This document shows, one piece after another, positions 1-7,225 of a stretch of DNA of 40,507 nucleotides (position 1 is the stretch's first letter; each line of letters starts with the position of its first letter). The position numbers and the translations under genes are program-made. Origin of the DNA: Elusimicrobiota bacterium. GTDB taxonomy: Bacteria > Elusimicrobiota > Elusimicrobia > UBA1565 > UBA9628. Below the pieces are notes generated by a model, which saw only the letters and a list, made by a program, of their open reading frames with translations, was not told where the DNA came from and did not search any database. Location: the NCBI GenBank assembly GCA_016212825.1, contig JACRDS010000009.1, positions 1-40,507 on the forward strand, written 5' to 3'.

Positions 1-786
1 ACGGCGGCGGACTACGAGTACGAGGCTTACAACGGAGCCACCTTCCCGGCCCTCTACGCCATGATGGCCCGGGCCCACATGGAGAAGTACGGCACCACGC
101 GCGAGCAGCTGGCCATGGTGGCGTCCAAGAACCATGACAACGGCCTGCTCAACCCCCGGGCCCAGTTCCGCATGAAGGTGAGCGTAGTTGACGTGCTCAA
201 CTCGGTCAAGGTGGCCGAGCCCCTGAACCTGCTGGACTGCTCGCCCATCACGGACGGGGCCGCGGCCGTGGTGCTGGCGCCCAAAGAGCTGGCTGTCAAG
301 CTCAAGAAGAAGCCCTTGGTCACGGTGGCCGGCGTGGGCCAGGCCACGGACGTGATGGCGCTGGCGCAGCGCGAGGACATCACCCGCCTGGAGGCGGCCG
401 AGCTGGCCGCCTGCCGAGCCTACAAGATGGCGGGCAAGACCCCCAAGGACATCGACTTCGCCGAGGTCCACGACTGCTTCACCATCGCGGAGATCTGCGC
501 GGTGGAGGCCCTGGGCTTCTGCAAGAAGGGCCAGGGCGGCAAGTTCACGGAGCAGGGCCATACCGCCCTCAAAGGCTCCAAGCCCATCAACACCTCGGGG
601 GGCCTCAAGTCCAAGGGGCACCCGGTCGGTGCGACCGGGGTCGCGCAGATCGTGGAGCTCGTCGAGCAGCTGCGCGGCAGCGCCGGCGAGCGCCAGCTCG
701 GCAAGGCCCGCTGCGGCCTGGCCCAGAACATGGGCGGGACCTGCGCGTCGTCGGTGGTGAGCATACTCACCCGGGAGGGAGCGTAA
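1..786 (+). CDS. SCP-x-type thiolase, C-terminal part (5' end outside window)
   Basis: The reading frame is open from base 1, so the true start lies to the left; 261 residues are visible. The protein belongs to the thiolase superfamily, which makes or cleaves the C-C bond of 3-ketoacyl-CoA. Visible motifs are VHDCFTIAE (about nt 460-490) with the catalytic-region histidine, [17 protein letters not shown] (about nt 590-640) with the second active-site histidine, and a C-terminal QNMGG loop. The nucleophilic cysteine must lie in the missing N-terminal half. The DUF35 gene starts 1 nt after the stop, and this pair is a recurrent arrangement in which the DUF35 protein docks to the thiolase. A second paralogue of the same subfamily is at 15699-16943. 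Substrate unknown. Confidence 0.9.
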   Translation, partial: TAADYEYEAYNGATFPALYAMMARAHMEKYGTTREQLAMVASKNHDNGLLNPRAQFRMKVSVVDVLNSVKVAEPLNLLDCSPITDGAAAVVLAPKELAVKLKKKPLVTVAGVGQATDVMALAQREDITRLEAAELAACRAYKMAGKTPKDIDFAEVHDCFTIAEICAVEALGFCKKGQGGKFTEQGHTALKGSKPINTSGGLKSKGHPVGATGVAQIVELVEQLRGSAGERQLGKARCGLAQNMGGTCASSVVSILTREGA

Positions 787-787
787 C

Positions 788-1177
788 ATGCAGCCGCAAC
801 AATACTGGAGAGAGATCCCCCAGCGCTACCGCCTGGAAGCCGGCCGCTGCCGCAAGTGCAAGAAGGTGTTCTTCCCGCCGCGGCGCAAGTGCGACGGCTG
901 CGGGGGCGAGGCCTTCGAGACCTTCCGCCTGCCGCTGGAGGGCAAGCTGAGGACCTTCACCGTGGTGCACACCGCGCCGGAGCGCTTCTCCAAGCTGGTG
1001 CCCTACGGGGTGGGCATCGTGGAGCTCTCCAACAAGGTGCGCGTCACGGCCCAGATCGTGGACGCGGACCCGGAGGAGCTCAAGGTCGGCATGCCGGTGC
1101 GCCTGGAGTTCCGCAAGATCCACGACGTGGGCCACGCCGGCGTGATCTGCTACGGCTACAAGGCCGTTCCGGCCTGA
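788..1177 (+). CDS. DUF35 Zn-ribbon/OB-fold protein, thiolase partner
   Basis: 129 residues. The N-terminal helix is followed by a rubredoxin-like zinc ribbon with cysteines at about C21, C24, C35 and C38 (CRKC and CDGC), then a beta-rich OB-fold (about 45-125). This is the usual size and architecture for the family. DUF35 proteins are CoA-binding partners of SCP-x thiolases; in archaeal thiolase/HMG-CoA synthase complexes they shuttle the CoA thioester between active sites. Its ATG lies 1 nt after the thiolase stop, so the two are almost certainly co-translated. The biochemical role is inferred from family and neighbour. No promoter is visible between the genes. Confidence 0.88.
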   Translation: MQPQQYWREIPQRYRLEAGRCRKCKKVFFPPRRKCDGCGGEAFETFRLPLEGKLRTFTVVHTAPERFSKLVPYGVGIVELSNKVRVTAQIVDADPEELKVGMPVRLEFRKIHDVGHAGVICYGYKAVPA

Positions 1178-1183
1178 CGAGCC

Positions 1184-1597
1184 TCAGGTCCGCGCCTTGA
1201 CCGTCCTCTTCGCGCGATAGCGCGGGGAAGGCTCGTGTATCCAGCCGGGCTGCGTCGGCGACTCCAGACCCAGATGCAGGCGCATGGCGTAGTCGGCCCG
1301 GGCCATGACCTCCGGCGGCGCGAATCCTATCGCCTTGCGCAGACGGCTTTTGTCCAGGGTCCGGATCTGGTCTGCCTTGGCCTTGCTGTCCTCCTTGATC
1401 CCGCAGGCAGCGGCGGGCAGGAGAGCCTCGAATGGGAAGATTCTCGCGAGGTTGGAGGTTATCGGGAGCACCGTCACGGTCCGGGCCTGCAGATTATTGT
1501 TATCGTTGGAAACCACCAAGGCCGGACGGGTCTTCCGGATCTCGGAGCCGACGGTCGGGTCCAGGGCGGTCCAATAGATTTCGCCGCGCCGGATCAT
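1184..1597 (-). CDS. mazF: MazF/PemK-family endoribonuclease toxin
   Basis: 137 residues. The N-terminus RRGEIYWTALDP, the GSEIRKTRPALVV stretch (R24 in the RP motif) and PITSN (T47, S48) are the MazF signature: an SH3-like barrel whose Arg and Ser/Thr residues cleave mRNA at short motifs. The start chosen is the ATG at 1597, because the open frame upstream of it only reads the antitoxin gene out of frame. Its ATG overlaps the antitoxin stop by 4 nt (ATGA), the usual coupling that keeps toxin below antitoxin. A basic tail of about 20 residues follows the core. The toxin stop lies only 6 nt from the stop of the convergent DUF35 gene. Cleavage specificity cannot be read from sequence. Confidence 0.9.
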   Translation of the reverse strand: MIRRGEIYWTALDPTVGSEIRKTRPALVVSNDNNNLQARTVTVLPITSNLARIFPFEALLPAAACGIKEDSKAKADQIRTLDKSRLRKAIGFAPPEVMARADYAMRLHLGLESPTQPGWIHEPSPRYRAKRTVKART

Positions 1598-1821
1598 TCG
1601 ATGCCGTCCCCGCTCACGGCGTCCCAGTCCTGGACGAGCTGGACATTCTCGCGGGCGGATTCCCGGTAGGCCTCGGCAAGCAGGGCTTCCCGGCGCCGCG
1701 CCTCGGCGGCGGCAAGCTTCTCTCTGAGTGCTTGCGCGATGAAGGCGCTCTTGTTGGGGATGTCCTTGAGCCGGGCGGCCAAGTCTTTGGGCAGAGTGAT
1801 GTTCATTCTGTGTGTATTCAT
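1594..1821 (-). CDS. Ribbon-helix-helix antitoxin of the MazF toxin
   Basis: 75 residues from the ATG at 1821. The segment MNITLPKDLAARLKDIP is a ribbon-helix-helix DNA-binding strand and helix, and the NKSAFIAQALREKLAAAEARR stretch continues it. The acidic C-terminus (DWDAVSGDGIE) is the likely toxin-neutralising tail. Three starts are possible: GTG at 1827, ATG at 1821 and ATG at 1806. The 1821 start is preferred because GAGG sits 5 nt upstream. The gene precedes and overlaps the toxin by 4 nt. A consensus promoter and inverted repeats sit immediately upstream and over the start codon, so autorepression by the antitoxin/toxin complex is likely (inference). It could be called MazE-like or CopG-like. 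Confidence 0.85.
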   Translation of the reverse strand: MNTHRMNITLPKDLAARLKDIPNKSAFIAQALREKLAAAEARRREALLAEAYRESARENVQLVQDWDAVSGDGIE

Positions 1822-1867
1822 ATACACCTCTAATGTGTATTATAACAGGATCCGCCGGGCCAATCAA
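1812..1867 (-). promoter_or_regulatory. Sigma70-type promoter and inverted-repeat operator of the mazEF-like operon
   Basis: Reading the minus strand, TTGATT (1867-1862) and TATAAT (1844-1839) are separated by exactly 17 nt, which is close to consensus. Downstream are three half-sites of one motif: GTGTAT on the plus strand at 1812-1817, ATACAC at 1822-1827 and GTGTAT at 1835-1840. They form two inverted repeats, with 4-nt and 7-nt spacers, that overlap the -10 region, the ribosome binding site and the antitoxin start codon. This is the expected layout of a ribbon-helix-helix autorepression site. Repressor binding is inference. Confidence 0.72.
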
Positions 1868-1881
1868 GCCCCGTCTTCACC

Positions 1882-2829
1882 TCAGCGCCCCGGAGCCGGG
1901 GCGCGCTTGCGGCGCGCCGCGTGGGCGATGCCGGCGGCGTTGAGCTCCAGGTCGAGCTTGAGGAGCTCCCAGGTCTCGGGGGCGTCGAGGCCCCTCTCCC
2001 GCAGCGCCGCGCGGAAATGCTCGCGCAGGGCGGCTTCGCAGAAGGGGGTCAGCGCCGCGTCGGGCAGGCCCGAGGCCGCGGCGCTCTCCAGCAGCCGCGC
2101 TGAGAAATCCAGGTGCCCCAGCAGTTGCTCCGCGGCCGGGCGCAGGTCCGCGACCTCGCCGAAATGGCTCAGGAAGGCGCGCCGGGCTCCGGTCTTGACC
2201 AGACGTTCCACGCTGGTCCGGGCTTCTTCAGGCTCGTAGCCCGTGGGGCTGGTGGAGGGGAAGATGAAGAGCCCTCTCCCCTGGAGGGCCGGATAAGCCA
2301 GGCCGAAGGAGTCTCCCGTGAACGCCCCTTCCGAGGCCGGGTCCCAGACGCACATGTGGTGGTTGGCATGGCCCCGCGTGTGCAGGAAGGTCAGCTCCCG
2401 GCTGCCCCAGCGCAGGACCTCGCCGTCGGCCATGGCGCGCACGCGGGCCGCGGGCACCGCGCCCACGGAGCCGTAGAGCTCCTCGAAGGCCTGATCCCCG
2501 TAGACCTTGCGGGCGCCGGCCTCCAGGCGCGCGGGGTCGATGATGTGGCCCGCCGCTTTTGGGTGGGCCAGGAGCGTGGCGTTGGGGCAGGCGTCGAGCA
2601 AGGCCTGGCTGCCCGCCGCATGGTCGAGATGGGCGTGCGTCACCACCGCGTAGTCCACCTGCTCCGGGCCCAGGCCTGCGGCCTGGAGGCTCTCCAGCAG
2701 TCTCGGCAGGGCGCGCGCCGTGTTGTTGTCCACGAACAGGGCCCGGCCGCCCTCGACGAGCAGGTAGGAGGCCGCGTAGCCGGGCCGCCCCAGGTAGCGG
2801 CAGTCAATCGCGATGACCGGAGCCGGCAT
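1882..2829 (-). CDS. Metallo-beta-lactamase-fold hydrolase
   Basis: 315 residues. The metal-binding motif THAHLDH gives H65, H67, D69 and H70. Further ligands are the His in GHANHH (about H154), the Asp in FTGDSFG (D173) and a late histidine in LSHFG. This is the full dinuclear-zinc or iron set of glyoxalase II/ETHE1-like hydrolases. The C-terminal 80 residues are helical and basic at the very end. It is the last gene of the minus-strand operon, and its ATG shares one base with the stop of the adenosyltransferase gene (TGATG). A thioesterase or acyl-glutathione-like hydrolase role would suit the acyl-CoA context, but the substrate cannot be read from the sequence. Confidence 0.85.
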   Translation of the reverse strand: MPAPVIAIDCRYLGRPGYAASYLLVEGGRALFVDNNTARALPRLLESLQAAGLGPEQVDYAVVTHAHLDHAAGSQALLDACPNATLLAHPKAAGHIIDPARLEAGARKVYGDQAFEELYGSVGAVPAARVRAMADGEVLRWGSRELTFLHTRGHANHHMCVWDPASEGAFTGDSFGLAYPALQGRGLFIFPSTSPTGYEPEEARTSVERLVKTGARRAFLSHFGEVADLRPAAEQLLGHLDFSARLLESAAASGLPDAALTPFCEAALREHFRAALRERGLDAPETWELLKLDLELNAAGIAHAARRKRAPAPGR

Positions 2830-3329
2830 CAGGGCTTGCGGCGCGACTCCCGATAGGCCAGCATGAAGAACACGGTGGAGAGCCGGTTGAGGTAGGCGTA
2901 GACCGGCGGCCTGAGCTTGCCCGAGCGCAGCAGGGCCGTGCAGGCCGACTCCAGGTCCCGGCAGCGCACCCGGCATTCGTTGTAAGCCGCGGCCAGCGGA
3001 GTGTCGAAGCGCACGAACTTCTTGGGCGGCTCGCCCAAGGAATCCGCGAAGGCCTCGAGCGCGTCCACGTCCGCCCTGGTGACGGGCCAAGGCAGGCAGG
3101 CTTGTCCCGCTCCGGAGAGCTCGCCCGCCGCCTGCCAGAGCTTGCGCTGCACCTCCCTCAGGGCTGCCCAGGCCGAGCCGGCGGCGCCGAGCAGGGCCAG
3201 GTCCACGGCGCTCTGCAGCGAGTCGATCTTGCCGCCCAGCACTATGCGCGGATGGTCCTTGGCCAGCCGCCGTCCGGAGAGGTCGCTGGTGAAGCCCGCG
3301 TCGCCTTTCTTGGTGTAGACCGGCTTCAT
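2829..3329 (-). CDS. PduO-type ATP:cob(I)alamin adenosyltransferase (divergent)
   Basis: 166 residues, usual length is about 170-190. It would transfer the adenosyl group of ATP to cob(I)alamin to make coenzyme B12, which the mutases at 29590 and 35413 need. N-terminal TKKGDAGFT (residues 6-14) is the ATP-binding signature. Near the C-terminus, the CRVRCRDLE segment retains two conserved arginines and the glutamate of the catalytic helix, and YLNRLSTVFFMLAYRE matches the YLNRLSD block. Some positions diverge: the GxxDELNS block reads GGKIDSLQS, the second Arg of the RR pair is Asp, and the Asp after LNRLS is Thr. It overlaps the nitroreductase gene by 4 nt (ATGA) and MBL by 1 nt. Family call firm; full activity less certain. 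Confidence 0.82.
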   Translation of the reverse strand: MKPVYTKKGDAGFTSDLSGRRLAKDHPRIVLGGKIDSLQSAVDLALLGAAGSAWAALREVQRKLWQAAGELSGAGQACLPWPVTRADVDALEAFADSLGEPPKKFVRFDTPLAAAYNECRVRCRDLESACTALLRSGKLRPPVYAYLNRLSTVFFMLAYRESRRKP

Positions 3330-3955
3330 CGAGCGGCGGATAAGGGACCGCCGTCCCTGGAGGGTGGTCGTTCTCCGCTCCCGGAAGGGGCGGCGGGCAG
3401 GGGGAAGGGATTGCCGTGGCGGTCCAAGGACACCAGCTCGGCCAAGGGTTTGCGCTCCACCCGCCGGGGCAGGCGCGCGGGCCAGCCCACGGGGATGAGC
3501 TCCACCACGCTGCGGCCGGCCGGGACCCCCAGGATCTCTCCGGCCTTGGCGAAGTCGAAGTAGCCCGCATGCACGGTCCCCAGCCCCTCGGCGGCCGCGG
3601 CCAAAGCCAGGTGCTCGCAGGCGATGCCCAGGTCGAAGAGCATCCACGCGTCGCCCCGCGCGGTCACGGACTCGCCCTTGTACCAGCCGGAGCGGCCCGC
3701 GATGCCCACCGCGGCTACCAGCACCGGCGCCTCGGCCACGGCCTTGGTCGCGGGGTTGCCCGGCGAGAGGGTCTGCTGGAGCCGGCGCCTGAGCTCCGGG
3801 TCCTGGACCAGGATGAGCTCCCAGGGCTGGACGTTGGCCCAGGAGGGCGCGGCCCGGAAGGCTTCGAGCAGGCGCAGCAGGACCTCGGGGGCGACGGGGT
3901 CGGGCTTGAACTCCCGGATGGACTGCCGGCTGCGCACGGCCTCGTGGAATTCCAT
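3326..3955 (-). CDS. Nitroreductase-family FMN oxidoreductase
   Basis: 209 residues. SRQSIREFKPDPV near the N-terminus is the FMN-phosphate-binding SRRSIRxF motif, and PSWANVQPWELILVQ is the second flavin-binding block. The region AAAAEGLGTVHAGYF and the VVELIPVGWPA segment match the C-terminal flavin-binding half. The last 35 residues are a Pro/Ser/Arg-rich tail. Members reduce nitro groups, quinones or enones, or dehydrogenate substrates, using NAD(P)H. It starts 2 nt after the EtfA-fusion stop and overlaps the adenosyltransferase start by 4 nt, so it is co-transcribed with both. In this context it may be a flavin partner of the fusion protein, or a cobalamin or flavin reductase (inference only). 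Confidence 0.85.
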   Translation of the reverse strand: MEFHEAVRSRQSIREFKPDPVAPEVLLRLLEAFRAAPSWANVQPWELILVQDPELRRRLQQTLSPGNPATKAVAEAPVLVAAVGIAGRSGWYKGESVTARGDAWMLFDLGIACEHLALAAAAEGLGTVHAGYFDFAKAGEILGVPAGRSVVELIPVGWPARLPRRVERKPLAELVSLDRHGNPFPLPAAPSGSGERPPSRDGGPLSAAR

Positions 3956-3957
3956 GG

Positions 3958-6420
3958 TCAGGCCTCCAGGGAGATGTCCGAGACCCCGCCCAGGCGCTTG
4001 GCCATCTCCGTCATCTCCTTGAGCTTGGCCTCGGCGAACACGGAGAGCCGGGCCCCGTCCGGCGAGCCGCCGCCGTGCATGCAGCCCGGCACGCCCGAGC
4101 CGATGGTGAGCCACTCGATGAGGCGGGCGATGCGGGCCCGGGTCTCGGCCGGAGCGTGGGCCTTGAGGTACTTGCGGATGAGGTGCCCGTAGCGCTCGTC
4201 GAGGAAATCCTGGGCCGAGGGCATGCAGCCGGTCTCCGCGATGCCGCCGGCGATCTCCTGGGTCAGGCGCTTGGTCTCGTAGGGCAAGGTGGCCACGTGG
4301 ACCTTGTTGATGTTGGCCAGCAGGGGGTCGGGCAGCCAGGCCCCGGAGGGGTGCCTGCGCCCGAGCACGGCCGCGGCCAGGCCCACGCCGAAGGTGGTCT
4401 CGTTGTTGACCAGCATGCGCACCAGCTTGTCGCGGAACACCTTCTCCTGCAGGCCGTTGGCCCGGGCCATGAGGATGGCCGCGCCCACCATCACGTCGCC
4501 CTGCCCGGCCACGCAGCCGCCGATGGCCGAGCGGTAGGGCAAGGTGAAGCGCGTGACCGCGTCCTCGGCCGCGGCGTACTCGCCGTTGAGGAAGAGGCGC
4601 TCCTTCGGGACGAATACGTCCTGGAAGAAGAGGTAGGCCTGGGTGATGCCGCCGCGGGTCACCGGGTTGTCGAAGCCCGCCTCCTGCTCGCGGGTGTCCG
4701 AGGGCCGGCGCGCCTCCACGATGGTCAGGCCCGCCGCGTCGCGCGGGATGACGAAGCTCACCGCGTAGTCCGCCTCGGAGCGCTTCAGGCGCGTGCCCGG
4801 CATGACGAAGATCTCCTGAGCCGCGGCCACGCCGCAGATCATGACCTTGGCCCCGCGCACCACCACGCCGCCCGGGCGCCGGGCCACGATGCGCAGGTAG
4901 GAGTCCGGGTCGGCCTGGCGGGAGGGGGGGAGCTTGCGGTTCCCTTTTGGGTCGGTGAGCGCCCCGGCCACGGTGATGTCGCGCTCCTGCGCGCCGCGCA
5001 GCCAGCGGTGCAGCCGGCGGTGGTAGTCGGTGCCCTGCGCCTGGTCCACGTCCCAGGTGACGGACCACATGGCGTTGAGGGCCGCGCCGCCCACGCAGCG
5101 GCCGCCGGTGCAGGTGCCGGTCAGGTTGAAGGCCGCCCGCTTCATGCGGCTCAGGGCGAAGACGTCCTCGGGCGACTGCAGCAGGGAGAGGTAGCGCGAG
5201 ACGCGCTTGCCGCTGAGGTGCGAGGTGGTGGTGAAGAGGTCCTGATGCTGCGGGTCGCGGGCCGCCTCGAAGAGCTGGGCGTGTCCCTCCACGGTGCGCT
5301 TGGTCAGCGGGTCCTCGGTCACGTCTGCGATCAGGCGGCCGAACTTATGGATGTTGGGACGCATGCGGCGCAGGCTCTCCTTGTACGCCTCGGAGGTGCG
5401 GCTGAAACCCGCGGGCTTGATCCGGGCGGCCAGGCCCTTGCCGGTCTTGAGCCTCTGGAGCAGGGCCGTGAGCACTTCCCTGAGGTCGCCCACGATGCCG
5501 TAGTCCGCGCTCTGGAAGATGGGGGCCTTGGGGTCGCGGTTGACGGCCACGATGGTCTTGGCGCCGAGTATGCCCACGGTGTGGTGCATCATCCCGGAGA
5601 TGCCCGCCCCGATGTAGAGGCGGGGCTTGATGGAGACGCCGCTGGCGCCGATCATCTGCCGCGGCTTGGCCCAGCCTTCATCCACCGGGGGCCGGGTGGC
5701 GCCCACGGCACCGTCCAAAGCCCGGGACAGGTCCTCGAGCAGGGCCCAGTCCTTGCGCGAGCCCACGCCGTGGCCGCCCGCCACCACCACGGCCGCGCTC
5801 TTGAGAGCGGCCGGGCCGGAGCCCTCCGCCTCGGCGCGGACCGCCAGGGTCCGCACCCCGCGCAGGCCGCGCGGCAAAAAGACCTTCTCGCGCACGGCCT
5901 TGGCGCCCGGCGTCCGGCCGGGGCGCGCGCTGAAGACCCCGGCGGCTACGGTGGCCATCTGCGGCCGCTGGTCCGGGCAGACGATGTTGGCCATGATGTT
6001 TCCGCCGAAGCCGGGCACGGTCTGGATGAGGCTGGAGCCGTCGAACTTCAGGTCCACGCAATGGGCGCTGAGGCCGGTGCCCAGGCGGGCCGCCACGCGG
6101 GCGGCCCGGGAGGAGTCGGCGCGGCCCGCGCCCAGAAGCAGGACCTCGGGCTTGCGCCGGCGGGCCAGCTCGGAGAGGGCGTAGGCCTGCGTCGGCGCGC
6201 CGCCCTGGTCCAGGCGCGGGTCGTCGAGGACGTAGACCGTGGAGGGGCCGTGGTCCAGCAGGGCCCTGGCCGCCTTGCCCGCCGCCGAGCCCAGGACCAC
6301 GGCTTCCAGGACCATGCCGGCGCTCTCCGCCAGCGCCCGGCCCTTGCCCAGCAGCTCCAGACCGACCGGGTCGGGCCGGCCGTCCTCATGGGAGACGAAC
6401 ACCCAGATGGAAGGCTTCAT
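3958..6420 (-). CDS. Fusion: electron-transfer flavoprotein alpha subunit + 4-hydroxybutyryl-CoA dehydratase-like domain
   Basis: One uninterrupted 820-residue frame. Residues 1-330 are a complete EtfA: N-terminal nucleotide-binding-like domain, then the FAD domain with VVVAGGHGVG (211-220), GATRPPVDEGW (240-250), LYIGAGISG (268-276) and VNRDPKAPIFQSADYGIVGDL (293-313). Residues about 337-820 align end to end with the flavin/FeS 4-hydroxybutyryl-CoA dehydratase/vinylacetyl-CoA isomerase family (AbfD). AbfD FeS cysteines C99, C103 and C299 correspond to C437, C442 (CX4C instead of CX3C) and C636. The His ligand H292 is Y629, and catalytic T190, E257, Y296, K300 and E455 are C529, Q594, I633, V637 and G779 (alignment by eye). 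It overlaps etfB by 4 nt. It is probably an ETF-coupled flavoenzyme with a non-canonical reaction, not an ordinary dehydratase. Confidence 0.85.
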   Translation of the reverse strand: MKPSIWVFVSHEDGRPDPVGLELLGKGRALAESAGMVLEAVVLGSAAGKAARALLDHGPSTVYVLDDPRLDQGGAPTQAYALSELARRRKPEVLLLGAGRADSSRAARVAARLGTGLSAHCVDLKFDGSSLIQTVPGFGGNIMANIVCPDQRPQMATVAAGVFSARPGRTPGAKAVREKVFLPRGLRGVRTLAVRAEAEGSGPAALKSAAVVVAGGHGVGSRKDWALLEDLSRALDGAVGATRPPVDEGWAKPRQMIGASGVSIKPRLYIGAGISGMMHHTVGILGAKTIVAVNRDPKAPIFQSADYGIVGDLREVLTALLQRLKTGKGLAARIKPAGFSRTSEAYKESLRRMRPNIHKFGRLIADVTEDPLTKRTVEGHAQLFEAARDPQHQDLFTTTSHLSGKRVSRYLSLLQSPEDVFALSRMKRAAFNLTGTCTGGRCVGGAALNAMWSVTWDVDQAQGTDYHRRLHRWLRGAQERDITVAGALTDPKGNRKLPPSRQADPDSYLRIVARRPGGVVVRGAKVMICGVAAAQEIFVMPGTRLKRSEADYAVSFVIPRDAAGLTIVEARRPSDTREQEAGFDNPVTRGGITQAYLFFQDVFVPKERLFLNGEYAAAEDAVTRFTLPYRSAIGGCVAGQGDVMVGAAILMARANGLQEKVFRDKLVRMLVNNETTFGVGLAAAVLGRRHPSGAWLPDPLLANINKVHVATLPYETKRLTQEIAGGIAETGCMPSAQDFLDERYGHLIRKYLKAHAPAETRARIARLIEWLTIGSGVPGCMHGGGSPDGARLSVFAEAKLKEMTEMAKRLGGVSDISLEA

Positions 6421-7211
6421 GAGAGCACCTTGTCCTTGCGCAACCTTTCCAGCAACTGGGCCGCGGCCTCGTCAGGCGAGCCCTGCAGCATCTCTCCCCT
6501 GCGCTTGACCGGCGGGGTGAATATGTTGAGCATGCGAGTGGGCGAGCCGGCCAGGCCCACGCCGGAGGGAGCCAGCTTGAGGTCGCGGGCCGACCAGGCG
6601 GAGATCTTCTTGGACGCGGCCGCGCGGAGCGAGGCCAGCGGGGTCAGCCGCGGCGCGTTGGCCGACTGGTCCAAGGTGACCAGGGCCGGGAGCTCCGTCT
6701 CGCACACGGCCTGCCTTTCCTCGCGCAGGCAATGGGCATGCAGCTTCTTCCTCTTGATCTCGAGGGAGCGGGCGAAGGTCAGGTCCGGTATGCCGAGGAG
6801 CTCGGCCAACTGGGGGCCCACCTGGCCCGTGCTGCCGTCGGCGCTGTAGCCGCCGCAGAGGATCAGGTCGAAGCGGCCGAGCTTGCGCACGGCCGCGGCC
6901 AGCACGCGCGCCGTGGCCAAGGTGTCGGCGCCGGCGAAGGCGGGGTCCGTGAGCAGGCAGGCCCGGTCGCAGCCCAGGGCCAGGGCCTCCTGGAGCTGCT
7001 CCAAGGCGCCCGGCGCGGCCATGGCCAGCGCGCTGACGCGGCCCTTGTGACGGGCCTTGAGCGCGGCCGCGGCCTCCAGGGCGTTGCGGTCCAGGGGGTT
7101 GATGACGGAAGGCACCTCGTCGCGGCGCAGGAGCATGGTGTCCGGGTCCAGGCGCAGCTTGTCGAAGCGGGAGGGGTCGGGCACGGGCTTGACGCAGACG
7201 ATGATGTGCAT
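6417..7211 (-). CDS. etfB: Electron transfer flavoprotein beta subunit (partner of the EtfA fusion)
   Basis: 264 residues. CVKPVPDP at the N-terminus, NPLDRNALEAAAALK (about 38-52) and GGYSADGSTGQVGPQLAELLGIP are EtfB hallmarks that bind the nucleotide (AMP or a second FAD) and contact EtfA. The C-terminal segment carries the recognition-loop region and the arm that wraps EtfA. The stop overlaps the start of the EtfA fusion by 4 nt, and the acyl-CoA dehydrogenase lies 14 nt upstream. Together they should form an acyl-CoA-dehydrogenase/ETF electron-transfer unit. Whether this ETF bifurcates electrons (second FAD in EtfB) cannot be settled by eye. It differs clearly from the second EtfB at 11815. 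Confidence 0.9.
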   Translation of the reverse strand: MHIIVCVKPVPDPSRFDKLRLDPDTMLLRRDEVPSVINPLDRNALEAAAALKARHKGRVSALAMAAPGALEQLQEALALGCDRACLLTDPAFAGADTLATARVLAAAVRKLGRFDLILCGGYSADGSTGQVGPQLAELLGIPDLTFARSLEIKRKKLHAHCLREERQAVCETELPALVTLDQSANAPRLTPLASLRAAASKKISAWSARDLKLAPSGVGLAGSPTRMLNIFTPPVKRRGEMLQGSPDEAAAQLLERLRKDKVLS

Positions 7212-7225
7212 GGAGGCTCCCTCGG

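Noticed and set aside
3958-6420. Standard 4-aminobutyrate/4-hydroxybutyrate fermentation pathway
   Set aside because: The AbfD-like domain lacks the catalytic residues, and no 4-hydroxybutyrate dehydrogenase or CoA-transferase gene is nearby.
4075-6849. Long plus-strand open frame (924 residues) opposite the EtfA fusion
   Set aside because: Its translation is Gly/Ala/His/Arg-rich with no motifs, while the minus strand encodes continuous recognisable proteins. Long antisense frames are expected at this GC content. The same applies to the frames at 6417-10226 minus (its upstream part) and 29497-32778 minus.
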